DNA from: Sphingomonas sp. TDK1
Lineage (GTDB): Bacteria > Pseudomonadota > Alphaproteobacteria > Sphingomonadales > Sphingomonadaceae
Assembly: GCF_001650735.1 (NCBI RefSeq)
Contig: NZ_LXVY01000010.1
Span: 1-48,570 of the forward strand
DNA: 48,570 nucleotides
Direction: 5' to 3'
This document shows positions 33,330-41,096 of this stretch, piece by piece. Both the position numbers and the translations under genes were made by a program. The first letter of the stretch is position 1, and every line of letters begins with the position of its first letter. The notes beneath the pieces are model-generated. The model worked only from the letters and a program-made list of their open reading frames with translations, did no database searches and was not told the origin of the DNA.

Positions 33330-34022
33330 TCAGAACCGCGCGAAGATATTGGCCGCGAAAATGTGGTTCACCCGTTCCGGCCCGATCCGAAAGATCGTCT
33401 GGTTGAGGTAGCCCGGCTCGACAGTGATGCCGTTCTTGACCGGTAGGCTCACGCCAACGAAAGTCCGGACTTGGTCGACGCCCTCGTGTCGGTCCCAGCT
33501 GGTGGTATTCAGACCGACAAAGGTCTCGTTCCACACGACCGCTCGAACAGGGCCAACCTTCAGCGGCAATTGCGCGCGGACCTGCTGGCGCAGACGCCAC
33601 CCCACACCATCCGCATCCGGCCGGAAACGCTGCTCGACGCGGGTCCGACCGGTGATGGACAGCCCAGTCGAGGGATTCGCAGCGAACGTGTAGCCGACCT
33701 GCTGCCAGGTCCGATGCTCGTCGTTGGCCAGCGTGTTCTCGAAACGGGTCCGGACGTAGACGTAGCCGCCCGCGACCGACCAGCCGCGAGGCAGCTTGTA
33801 GGTGACGCTGGGTCGGATCAGCACCTGCCCGACGCGCGACACATCATCGGTGTAGCGGCTGTGCAGCTCGAGGGTAGCATCGACCTTTTGCGCGAGCGCG
33901 GTTGTGGCCGTGATCGAGCCCCAGACTTGCGCGTCGTGGTCGGACGCGCTGGCCGGCGCCGCGCACATCAGCGTGGCGGCCACGGCGAGCGCGCCGGTTC
34001 TCGGCAGCGACGCCCGCCTCAT
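33330..34022 (-). CDS. DUF2490 outer-membrane-like protein
   Basis: A 230-residue exported protein: signal peptide to about residue 26 (AAPASA), then alternating beta-strands with aromatic ends and a terminal FARF, as in outer-membrane beta-barrels. Blocks ELHSRYTDDVSRVGQVLIRP and RTRVEQRF fit DUF2490. The start overlaps the carbonic anhydrase stop (ATGA), implying they work together in the envelope. Confidence 0.65.
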   Translation of the reverse strand: MRRASLPRTGALAVAATLMCAAPASASDHDAQVWGSITATTALAQKVDATLELHSRYTDDVSRVGQVLIRPSVTYKLPRGWSVAGGYVYVRTRFENTLANDEHRTWQQVGYTFAANPSTGLSITGRTRVEQRFRPDADGVGWRLRQQVRAQLPLKVGPVRAVVWNETFVGLNTTSWDRHEGVDQVRTFVGVSLPVKNGITVEPGYLNQTIFRIGPERVNHIFAANIFARF

Positions 34023-34771
34023 CGCGGCAGGTCGAAGAAGTCAACGCGCCCGGTGCCCAGCTCATAATAGGCTCCCACGACCTTGAGCTTGCCCTCCGCC
34101 TGCGGTTGCATGAGCAAGGGGTCGCTCCGCTCCCGCATGTTGTTCACCACGCGCCGGACGTTCTGGCGGATGGCGGCCTCGGTCGGATCGCCGGCCGCAC
34201 CGCGTGCTTCGAGTACGGCGGGAATGATCGGCTCGATCATGCTGTCGATGGCCCCGGGGAAACGGGCGTTCTTGCCGACGACATCCATCGCCGCCTTGAC
34301 CGCGCCGCACGCCTCGTGACCCATCACGACCACCAGCGGCACGCCGAGTACCGCGACCGCGAACTCGATCGAGCCCCTGGCGACGGTATCGACCGTATTG
34401 CCCGCGTTCCGGACGATGAACAGCTCGCCGAGACCTCGTCCAAACAGCAGCTCGGGAGGTACGCGGCTGTCGGAGCAGGAGACGTAGGCCACGAACGGGG
34501 CCTGCCCGCGCGCGAGCTCGAGTCTGCGCTGCGGCGAGAGGTCGGGATTAATCACCTCGCCGCGCAGGAAGGCGGCGTTGCCGTCGCGCAGCAGCTGCAA
34601 TGCTTGATCGGGATTGAGAGCGGACTTGCCGTTCCGGGTCGGCGCGGGAGGGACGACACGCATGGCGCCTCGTCGGCCGGTTCCCTGCGCGGCGGCAGGT
34701 GCCGCGGCAAGCGCCGTTGCGGTGAGCGCGCCGGTCACCAGAGCGCGGCGCGAAGGATGGGCATCACACAT
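34019..34771 (-). CDS. Exported beta-class carbonic anhydrase
   Basis: A 250-residue zinc enzyme that interconverts CO2 and bicarbonate. Zinc ligands and catalytic pair are all present: C99, D101 and R103 in SCSDSR, and H152 and C155 in GHEACGA. The N-terminus PSRRALVTGALTATALAAAP has a twin arginine (R8-R9) and a hydrophobic core, so it is probably Tat-exported. A periplasmic location points to pH or CO2 handling rather than cytoplasmic metabolism. Confidence 0.9.
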   Translation of the reverse strand: MCDAHPSRRALVTGALTATALAAAPAAAQGTGRRGAMRVVPPAPTRNGKSALNPDQALQLLRDGNAAFLRGEVINPDLSPQRRLELARGQAPFVAYVSCSDSRVPPELLFGRGLGELFIVRNAGNTVDTVARGSIEFAVAVLGVPLVVVMGHEACGAVKAAMDVVGKNARFPGAIDSMIEPIIPAVLEARGAAGDPTEAAIRQNVRRVVNNMRERSDPLLMQPQAEGKLKVVGAYYELGTGRVDFFDLPR

Positions 34772-34808
34772 GATTGTTCAAGCCTCGGAGAGTTGCTGTT
34801 CGGTCGGA

Positions 34809-35027
34809 TCAGGCGAAGGCGCGCTTGGCGCGGGACAGGATGCGCAGCGCCATCGCGAGCGTCGAGCCGGTCGCGGGCTGGTGCCGCGCCAGGCGGTCCT
34901 TCAGTGCGAGGCGCTCCTTCTTCATCGTCGCCAGCCGGATCTGGTCGGGAAAACGGCGCTTGCGTTCGCGCGCTACGTCGCGGCTGATGGCGCGGTACGC
35001 GCTGAGCAGAAGGTCTCCAGCTTTCAT
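34809..35027 (-). CDS. Small YdcH/DUF465-like protein A
   Basis: A 72-residue very basic helical protein starting MKAGDLLLSAYRAISRDVAR. The core FPDQIRLATMKKERLALKDRLARH resembles the helical hairpin of alphaproteobacterial YdcH (DUF465) proteins. ATG 35027 has GAGAGGA upstream. A clear paralogue is encoded at 35224. Function of the family is unknown. Confidence 0.5.
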   Translation of the reverse strand: MKAGDLLLSAYRAISRDVARERKRRFPDQIRLATMKKERLALKDRLARHQPATGSTLAMALRILSRAKRAFA

Positions 35028-35198
35028 GGTGCAAGTCCTCTCGTTGTGCCGACCGGCCGACGTGTGGCCGAAAACCGGCGTCTGTCGTGGCCCGACATCG
35101 CGAGGACTTGTCGGGTCGCCGCCAGAGGGGCCCGGACCACGACCTTGAATTAGCGCCGGGCAGGTAGCCGGCCCAATCGAAAGCCCTGCGCCCGGTCT

Positions 35199-35213
35199 AT
35201 AGGTGTAGCCTAT
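35199..35213. promoter_or_regulatory. ATAGG-N5-CCTAT palindrome
   Basis: A perfect 5-bp dyad with a T-N11-A-like spacing, in the 196-bp gap before the small YdcH-like gene A. CTATAGG and CCTAT half-sites also occur in the lysR/lipoprotein gap. It is a candidate site for the element's LysR regulator. Confidence 0.35.
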
Positions 35214-35223
35214 GCGCCATCGA

Positions 35224-35475
35224 TCACGGTTGGTGGCGGTCGCGCTCGTCGCGACGATTAATGCTACTTCGACCCAAAAGTCTGAAGAGGACGGCGCGAA
35301 AGATTGTCGCGGTACCGGGGGCCAGGTGACGGCCGACCCGTTCCTTGATCGCCAGCCGCTCAGCCCGAAGGCGGGCGATGCGAGCCGCATTGGGACGGGC
35401 CTTGACGCGCTCGCGGCGCAGCTCGGCCGACAGCATTCGGTGTGCGGCCACAAGACGTTCGATGAGGCTGCTCAT
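35224..35475 (-). CDS. Small YdcH/DUF465-like protein B
   Basis: An 83-residue basic helical protein starting MSSLIERLVAAHRMLSAELR. Its core RPNAARIARLRAERLAIKER aligns with protein A (34809), so the pair arose by duplication. AAGGAG lies upstream of ATG 35475. It follows the large epimerase fusion gene by about 120 bp. Confidence 0.5.
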   Translation of the reverse strand: MSSLIERLVAAHRMLSAELRRERVKARPNAARIARLRAERLAIKERVGRHLAPGTATIFRAVLFRLLGRSSINRRDERDRHQP

Positions 35476-35596
35476 ATTGCCTGCTCCTTGCAGGACGTGG
35501 TCCGATGGACACACCCTATGAGCCGCGGGCGAGGCACTCCAATCGCAATCGCTGGGTCGTCGTCATAGCTTTCGCGATTACCCCAAAGCAGCCTGA

Positions 35597-38110
35597 TTAG
35601 ACGATCAGGCGATCCCAGGTCCCATAGCGCTGCTGGATTGTACCGCGCGGACGGCTGAGTACGATCAACCCCAGTCCGCAGACCAGGCTGTTGACCGTTC
35701 CCGGCAGGTCGGCGCCAAGCACGAACGGCGCGGCGATAAGTCCGGCCCCGAAGACCACGTTCAGGTAACGGACGGCGCGGGTCGGCTCCGCCGCGGCGAT
35801 CGACAACGTCGTCAGGACTAGAAAGCCGATTACATGGTCGGCTTCGGCCATGGCACCATCGGCCCCGATCGTCAGCCGCGTGAATAACAGCCAGACGGCG
35901 ATCGCGGCGCTGGCGGCGAACGGCCAAGGCAAACCTACTCCACCCGACACGGCCTCGCGCACCACGCCGCGCGCGGAGCGGTCGAACTCGTCTCGCGTCG
36001 CTTCGACTGCCGCAGCGGCCGAGGACTCGTCCGTGTCGCCCAGCAACAGCACGCGCAGCCAGTTCCTACCGGCCTTCGCGCGGCGTCGAACGAACTGGAC
36101 GGAGGCGATGAGCTCGTCGACCGCGAACGGGATCTGCAGCAGCATCGCGGCCGCGGCGACCAGCGTCAGCGTGCCCCAGGTGCCGATCACCAGCGGCTGA
36201 ATGATGACGAAGCTGATGGAGGTGACGCTGAGCGGTACGATGAGCAGCCCGAACAGGATCACGAGCCAGGGCATGGTGCGCCAGCGCGCCTTCAGCCCGA
36301 TCACGCCGGTGAGGATTTCGAGGATGTAGGTGATCGCGCCCAGACCACCGTCGGCGATAGGCCAGGCCTCCGCCACGGCCGAGGTGATGATCTCTTCCGT
36401 CCCGTTTTGTGGGTCCGCAGGGTTGCCCGCGAAAAATGGCTCCCACACACCGCCAAGCTGGCCGAGCTGATAGCCGGCGAGGTAGCGCGAGACATAGAGG
36501 CCGACCAGCGCCAGCACGATGATCGGCAGGCGCTGGGTCCAGGCGGACGGATTGTAGCTCCAGCCGACCGGCACATCGGGGCCGGGCGCGACCGCGACCG
36601 GGGATGGTCCCGGCTCGGGCGGCAGCGCCAGCGCGAACGCGATGACCAGCGTGCCGATCAGGGTATCGTTCAGATAGGCCGCACCGCTCGTCGTCCAGAA
36701 AAGGAGCGGCGCGAACAGGAGGTAGACCCCGACCAGCCCGGTTCCCCAGCGTGCCCAGGTCGCGCGCCACGACAGCGACGCGAAAGATAGCAGCACGATC
36801 AGCGATCCGGCTACGATGTCGCTCGCGACCAGGCGAGGATCAGCGATGCCCAAGAGGGGCGGCGAGGTGACGAGCCACGTGCCGAAGCCCACATTGGCGA
36901 AGTGCGCCCAGCGATAGCGACCATGCTCGGCACGACGCTTTCGCTCGTAGGAGGCGCGTAGTTCATCGGGGCCGTGGCCAGCCTCGTGCGCCTCCGTGAT
37001 CCAGTCAGGCGGTGTGATGTCGTGGCGCTTGTACCAGCCGACCGGATCGCGCCGGAGATCGGCGACGATGTCGGGCAGCACGTCCTTCAAGCGCCGCTTC
37101 GGCTCCCAACCGAGCAGCGTCTTCGCTCGCCAGGTGTCGAGCGCATAATGATGGTCGCCCATCATCGCCATGTATGGCCGGATAAACGGCTTTTCCCCTC
37201 GATCGATCGCGTCAGGGATGAGAGGCTCGAGCTTATCCAGCCCCCAGATGCCGGCAGCGGCGAGCGGCTTAGGGACGCGGATGGTCGGCCAATCGTCGAC
37301 CCCGTGGATGAGGTAGCCGAGCTCGTCCTGCAACGTGTCGTAGCTCATCGGATCGGACTCGCCGATCAGCATGACGCTCTCCGCAGGCAGCCTGTCGCGC
37401 CGCTCGATCGTGCGCCGGACGGCGTCGGCGAGGTCGTCCTTGTGGAGCATCGATTGGCCCGTCAGCGGCGAACCAGCATAGAAATAGCCCTGTAGGTCGC
37501 GGTTGTGGATGCGCGCGATCTGGTGCGCGAGCGTCGGAACCAGATGGTCGCGGTCATACACTCCGGCCAGCCGCAAGATGGCGACCGGTATGTCGCCGTG
37601 CTCGGCCTCGACCACGCGCTCGGCCTCCAACTTGGAATGCGGATAGGCATAGGCCGGGTCGAATGCTTGGCCCTCGTCGATCTTCTCGCCCGGCCGGCAG
37701 GGTGCATGGACCAGCATCGTGCTGGCGTAGATGAACTGGTCGACCTCGAACGCCTGCAGCGCGCGCAGGAGGTGCCGGGTGCCCTCCACGTTGACGGCAT
37801 CGTAGAGCGGATGGTCATCGCCCGACTGGTCGAAATAGGCCGCGAGGTGGACGACGCTGGCGATGCGCGAGCCGAACCGTGCGCGGAAACGCTCGAGCGC
37901 CAGCTCGACCGCGGCGGCGTTGGCGAAGTCGGTGGCGAAGGTCGGGATCGGCACGTCCGAGGCGCGACGGTCCAGTCCCACGACGCAGTAATCATTCGCG
38001 AGCGCGCCCGTGATCGCCCGGCCAAGGTTGCCCGATGCGCCGGTGATGAGCACGATGGGCCGGTCGGCGTCACTGACGTGTCGCTTATTTAGCGCAGCAG
38101 CTGTCCGCAT
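35597..38110 (-). CDS. NAD-dependent epimerase-VKOR-SPW fusion membrane protein
   Basis: An 837-residue multidomain protein. Residues 18-360 are an extended SDR/epimerase domain (GASGNLG 24-30, YPHSK with Y156 and K160). Residues about 400-497 form an SPW-repeat membrane domain (ending NDTLIG), 520-690 a region like vitamin K epoxide reductase (VKOR), and about 725-820 a second SPW-like domain. At the place where VKOR proteins have WCTLC this one has WGTLT (645-649), so disulfide chemistry is unlikely. ATG 38110 with AGGAGG upstream is preferred over TTG 38143. It may join NAD(P)-dependent chemistry to the membrane, but substrate is unknown. Confidence 0.75.
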   Translation of the reverse strand: MRTAAALNKRHVSDADRPIVLITGASGNLGRAITGALANDYCVVGLDRRASDVPIPTFATDFANAAAVELALERFRARFGSRIASVVHLAAYFDQSGDDHPLYDAVNVEGTRHLLRALQAFEVDQFIYASTMLVHAPCRPGEKIDEGQAFDPAYAYPHSKLEAERVVEAEHGDIPVAILRLAGVYDRDHLVPTLAHQIARIHNRDLQGYFYAGSPLTGQSMLHKDDLADAVRRTIERRDRLPAESVMLIGESDPMSYDTLQDELGYLIHGVDDWPTIRVPKPLAAAGIWGLDKLEPLIPDAIDRGEKPFIRPYMAMMGDHHYALDTWRAKTLLGWEPKRRLKDVLPDIVADLRRDPVGWYKRHDITPPDWITEAHEAGHGPDELRASYERKRRAEHGRYRWAHFANVGFGTWLVTSPPLLGIADPRLVASDIVAGSLIVLLSFASLSWRATWARWGTGLVGVYLLFAPLLFWTTSGAAYLNDTLIGTLVIAFALALPPEPGPSPVAVAPGPDVPVGWSYNPSAWTQRLPIIVLALVGLYVSRYLAGYQLGQLGGVWEPFFAGNPADPQNGTEEIITSAVAEAWPIADGGLGAITYILEILTGVIGLKARWRTMPWLVILFGLLIVPLSVTSISFVIIQPLVIGTWGTLTLVAAAAMLLQIPFAVDELIASVQFVRRRAKAGRNWLRVLLLGDTDESSAAAAVEATRDEFDRSARGVVREAVSGGVGLPWPFAASAAIAVWLLFTRLTIGADGAMAEADHVIGFLVLTTLSIAAAEPTRAVRYLNVVFGAGLIAAPFVLGADLPGTVNSLVCGLGLIVLSRPRGTIQQRYGTWDRLIV

Positions 38111-38145
38111 GGCCGGGTGCCCTCCTGCCTGAACCCGCGCCAAGC

Positions 38146-38976
38146 TCAGCGCGCCATCAGCAACGGCAGGCGGGCGTTCTCCAGGACGTAGTGCGTGACA
38201 CCGCCGAACAGCGTCTGCCGCATTCGGCTGTGGGTGTAGCCGCCCATCACGAGCAGGTCGGACGAGAGGCTCTCGACCTCCATCACCAGCTCCTCCCCGA
38301 CCGACAGTTCGGGCTCATTGACGTGCGCTTCAGCTGTGACGCCGTGGCGCGACAGGTAGCCGAGCAACTCTTCTGCGCTGGACGCCTGCGTGCGCGAGGT
38401 GGCGAAGGTCAGGACGACGACCCGTTCGGCGCGGCGGAGGAGCGGCAGCGCCGCGGTCACCGCGTGCGCCGCCTCGACGCTACCGTTCCAGGCGACCGCG
38501 ATCGCTTTCCCGAAGGTGGGTATGAGATCGCCGTTGACAACCAGCACCGGGCGGCCGGCGGTTTCGAGCGTTGTCTTGAGGAGCGACGAGGTTGGTAGCG
38601 GATCGTCCTCGTCCGTCGACTGGCGCGCGAACAGGACGAGGTCGTGAGTTAGCGCCGCTCGGGCCACGACCGCGTCTTCGTTGCCATAAACCGTGCGAAG
38701 CGAGAGCCTGGTCGGGACTCCGGACTCTCGTTCGTGCGCCTCGAACGCCTGTCGCGCCTCGACCTCGCGCCTCTCCGCGGACGCTTGCGTGCCCTCGATG
38801 AACTCGTCCCATCCGGCGGTGTACGGGTAATGTCCGTGCACCGGCAGCGACGCGAAGTCGGTGAGCGGGAGGAGCGCCGTGACCTGCGCGTCTAGTCTGT
38901 CGGCTAGGTCCGTGCCGATCGAAATAGCGTGCCGGTCGAGCGCCGGGTCGCAAAGCGGCAACAGGATGCTGCGCAT
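38146..38976 (-). CDS. Tandem universal stress protein (UspA family)
   Basis: A 276-residue protein with two Usp domains. The first (1-130) is diverged; the second ends with DLLVMGGYTHSRMRQTLFGG, the G-x2-G-x9-G-type nucleotide-binding motif in modified form. Usp proteins support survival under starvation, oxidant or respiratory stress. It lies 35 bp upstream of the epimerase fusion and is probably co-transcribed with it. GAGGAAG precedes the ATG. Confidence 0.88.
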   Translation of the reverse strand: MRSILLPLCDPALDRHAISIGTDLADRLDAQVTALLPLTDFASLPVHGHYPYTAGWDEFIEGTQASAERREVEARQAFEAHERESGVPTRLSLRTVYGNEDAVVARAALTHDLVLFARQSTDEDDPLPTSSLLKTTLETAGRPVLVVNGDLIPTFGKAIAVAWNGSVEAAHAVTAALPLLRRAERVVVLTFATSRTQASSAEELLGYLSRHGVTAEAHVNEPELSVGEELVMEVESLSSDLLVMGGYTHSRMRQTLFGGVTHYVLENARLPLLMAR

Positions 38977-39013
38977 CGAAGGCTTCCTCAGGTCAGTGGG
39001 ATAGGAGTGCTGC

Positions 39014-39556
39014 TCAGGACGCCGGCGACGGCTCCGTCACCATGTCCTGCTCGCGCTGCAGCGCTGCCTGCAGCTTCGCTTCGTCCTCGGGCGACAGGGA
39101 GGAGCGGATGATTCGCCCGCCGTATCCCTTCAACTCAGCCATGACCTTCTCCGGCTGTGCCTTGCGGACGAGCAGAAACAGGGCCGAGCTGTCCGGCGTC
39201 AGCGTCTCGCCCAGCTCACGGATGAAGTCATCGTCGATCCCGTAATCGACCAGGCTCCCGGACAGCGCGCCTGTGCCCGCGCCGACAGCGCTGCCGACCG
39301 CGAGACCTGCTAGCGGGTTCAGGAACAGGAAGCCGATGAGCGTTCCCCAGAGGGCGCCCGAGAGCGCGCCGTAGCTGGCGCCATGCCCGACCATGCTGAT
39401 CGACTGCTTGATCTGGACCTTGCCGTCGGTGTCACGGACCGCGACCACCGCGTCGGCCAGGTCGATCAGATACTCGCGCCTGAGCTTGTTCAACTCGGTC
39501 AACACACGGTCGGCGTCGTCCGTCTTGTCGAACCCGACCACCACCAGTTCGGACAT
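39014..39556 (-). CDS. DUF1269 (TM1f/stress-associated) membrane protein
   Basis: A 180-residue protein. The N-terminal soluble part begins MSELVVVGFDKTDDADRVL. A glycine-rich hydrophobic hairpin (ASYGALSGALWGTLIGFLFL to AVGAGTGALSGSLVDYG) is followed by a C-terminal domain (SSALFLLVRKAQPEKVMAEL). This is the DUF1269 layout, common in stress and acid-response loci without known mechanism. It opens the left arm of the cargo, downstream of lysR. Confidence 0.78.
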   Translation of the reverse strand: MSELVVVGFDKTDDADRVLTELNKLRREYLIDLADAVVAVRDTDGKVQIKQSISMVGHGASYGALSGALWGTLIGFLFLNPLAGLAVGSAVGAGTGALSGSLVDYGIDDDFIRELGETLTPDSSALFLLVRKAQPEKVMAELKGYGGRIIRSSLSPEDEAKLQAALQREQDMVTEPSPAS

Positions 39557-39671
39557 CGTGTCTCTCCAGCATGATTGTGCCTGACCGGAAGCCTTCGGAC
39601 TCGGGTCGGGCGTGGTGCTGAACTAGGTGCGATCCGGACCGCCGGAAAATAGATAGTAGGTGGTCCGCGCC

Positions 39672-40589
39672 TTAGACGGAGCCTATGGGGTCGAGCAGCT
39701 TGCGGGCGCAAAGCTGGACGTGCTCGGCGATCAGACGGAACGCGGCCTCCATGCTGGACTGCCGGCGCCAGGCGACCGCGATCGAACGGTGCTGCTTCCA
39801 GCCGTCGACGTCCAGCACCGTCAACCCGGACGATCCGCCCACGTCTGACTTGAGGTAGAGCGCGGGCAGAATGCTCAGCCCCAGCCCGCTCGCCACCATC
39901 TGGTGCAGGCTGTCGAGGCTGGTACCGTAATAGTCAGGCGCGATCCTCATGCCGTACTGACCGGCGATTTCCGCCGATTGACGAGCGAGATGATGGCGCG
40001 GGTCGAGTGACAGGAGCGGCTGCTCGGCAAGCGCCTCGCGCCCGACGCGCTCACCCGTCACGAGCTCGCCGTCGACCGCCGACACGAGCCGGAGCGGTTC
40101 CCGAAACAGGGGCTCGACCGTCAGGTCTTCGCCCGCAATCGGCATGGGGCCAACCAATATGTCCAGGTTTCCGCGCGACAGCTCCAGCATCTGATCGTCC
40201 GGAATACCGTCACGCACGTGAAGCTTCAGCCCTGGCGCGATCCGGTGCAGCTCGGCGATCAGCGGCGAGAGCAGGTAGGGGCCGAGCGTCGGAGTGGTGC
40301 CGAGACGGAGCGTACCCGTCAGGTCGTTGGACGCGCTGGTCGCCAGCCCGACGATGTCGCGCGCGTCGCTCAGCATGCGCCGGGCCTTGGCGACGATGCT
40401 GCGACCGACCGGTGTGACGATCGCGCCGGTCGTGCTGCGCTCGAGCAGCCTGACGCCCAACCGGTCCTCTAGCGCCCGGACCTGCTGGCTTAGCGTCGGC
40501 TGCGACACGTTGGTCAGCCGCGCCGCTTCGACGAACGACTGGGTGTCCGCGATGGTGACCAGATATTCGAGCTGCCTCAGCGTCGGCAT
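39672..40589 (-). CDS. OxyR-like LysR-type regulator lacking the OxyR cysteines
   Basis: A 305-residue regulator with an N-terminal winged HTH (1-60, AARLTNVSQPTLSQQVRALE) and a substrate-binding domain. Overall it is closest in layout to OxyR. In E. coli OxyR the redox pair C199/C208 lies in LLMLEDGHC...FC; here the aligned segment is LLSLDPRHH, with His200 and Ala209. The only cysteine is near the C-terminus, so H2O2 sensing by disulfide is not expected. It sits at the divide between the two cargo arms. Confidence 0.85.
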   Translation of the reverse strand: MPTLRQLEYLVTIADTQSFVEAARLTNVSQPTLSQQVRALEDRLGVRLLERSTTGAIVTPVGRSIVAKARRMLSDARDIVGLATSASNDLTGTLRLGTTPTLGPYLLSPLIAELHRIAPGLKLHVRDGIPDDQMLELSRGNLDILVGPMPIAGEDLTVEPLFREPLRLVSAVDGELVTGERVGREALAEQPLLSLDPRHHLARQSAEIAGQYGMRIAPDYYGTSLDSLHQMVASGLGLSILPALYLKSDVGGSSGLTVLDVDGWKQHRSIAVAWRRQSSMEAAFRLIAEHVQLCARKLLDPIGSV

Positions 40590-40715
40590 ACAACCGATAT
40601 AATCACAATCTATAGGCCGCGTGCAACGATAGCGATTGGCGGACCGACCGAGGTGAAGCCTATTTGGCTGTCATCGCGACGCACTGGCGTCGTCAGCTAT
40701 CGAGGGAGACGCTTG
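40590..40715. promoter_or_regulatory. Divergent lysR/lipoprotein promoter region
   Basis: A perfect rightward -10 box TATAAT (40598-40603) has no good -35 box 17 bp upstream, as expected for an activator-dependent promoter. CTATAGG (40610-40616), CGATAG (40628-40633) and CCTAT (40659-40663) resemble half-sites of the dyad at 35199. Confidence 0.4.
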
Positions 40716-41057
40716 ATGCGCGCGCTTGTCCTGTGTCCACTTGCCGCCCTGGTCGCCTGCGGCCCTGCCGAAACCCGAAACGACCAGCAGCCTAGCAAGG
40801 TGGGCGCGCCGATCGCGATGACGGCCGTGCAGAAGCAGGTCGTCGACCTGCCCGAACGACAGCGGTTCGTCGTGTTTTTCCGGGCCATTCGTGACGGCGG
40901 AGCGCCGTGCCAGCAGGTCGTTCAGGGCATCCGCCAGCCGGACCACGATGGCAGCCCGATCTATGCGGTAAGGTGCGACGACGGTCCGCAGTACGCGATC
41001 GCGATCGACGCCCAAGGAATCGCGCAGGTGACCCGTCTCAATCCGTCGGCCGGTTGA
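40716..41057 (+). CDS. Small lipoprotein at the head of the export operon
   Basis: A 113-residue lipoprotein: MRALVLCPLAALVAC with the lipobox cysteine at 15, then about 97 residues including CQQVV and AVRCDDG cysteines that could pair. GAGGGAGA precedes ATG 40716; the frame extends upstream without a signal. No family recognised. It is 39 bp before the ABC-like gene and likely a periplasmic or membrane-anchored partner of the exporter. Confidence 0.65.
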   Translation: MRALVLCPLAALVACGPAETRNDQQPSKVGAPIAMTAVQKQVVDLPERQRFVVFFRAIRDGGAPCQQVVQGIRQPDHDGSPIYAVRCDDGPQYAIAIDAQGIAQVTRLNPSAG

Positions 41058-41072
41058 GTTCGCGCCTTAATT

Positions 41073-41082
41073 GAAGATCTTC
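41073..41082. promoter_or_regulatory. GAAGATCTTC palindrome before the ABC-like gene
   Basis: A perfect 10-bp palindrome 15 bp upstream of the ABC-like start. It may be a binding site or chance. Confidence 0.25.
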
Positions 41083-41096
41083 AGGGGATTGGGTGC

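Noticed and set aside
40497..40510. CTTAGCGTCGG as a possible right end of the Tn3-family element
   Set aside because: It falls within the lysR HTH codons and matches only the innermost bases; the true right repeat at 45264-45301 matches 34 of 38 bases and carries the target duplication.
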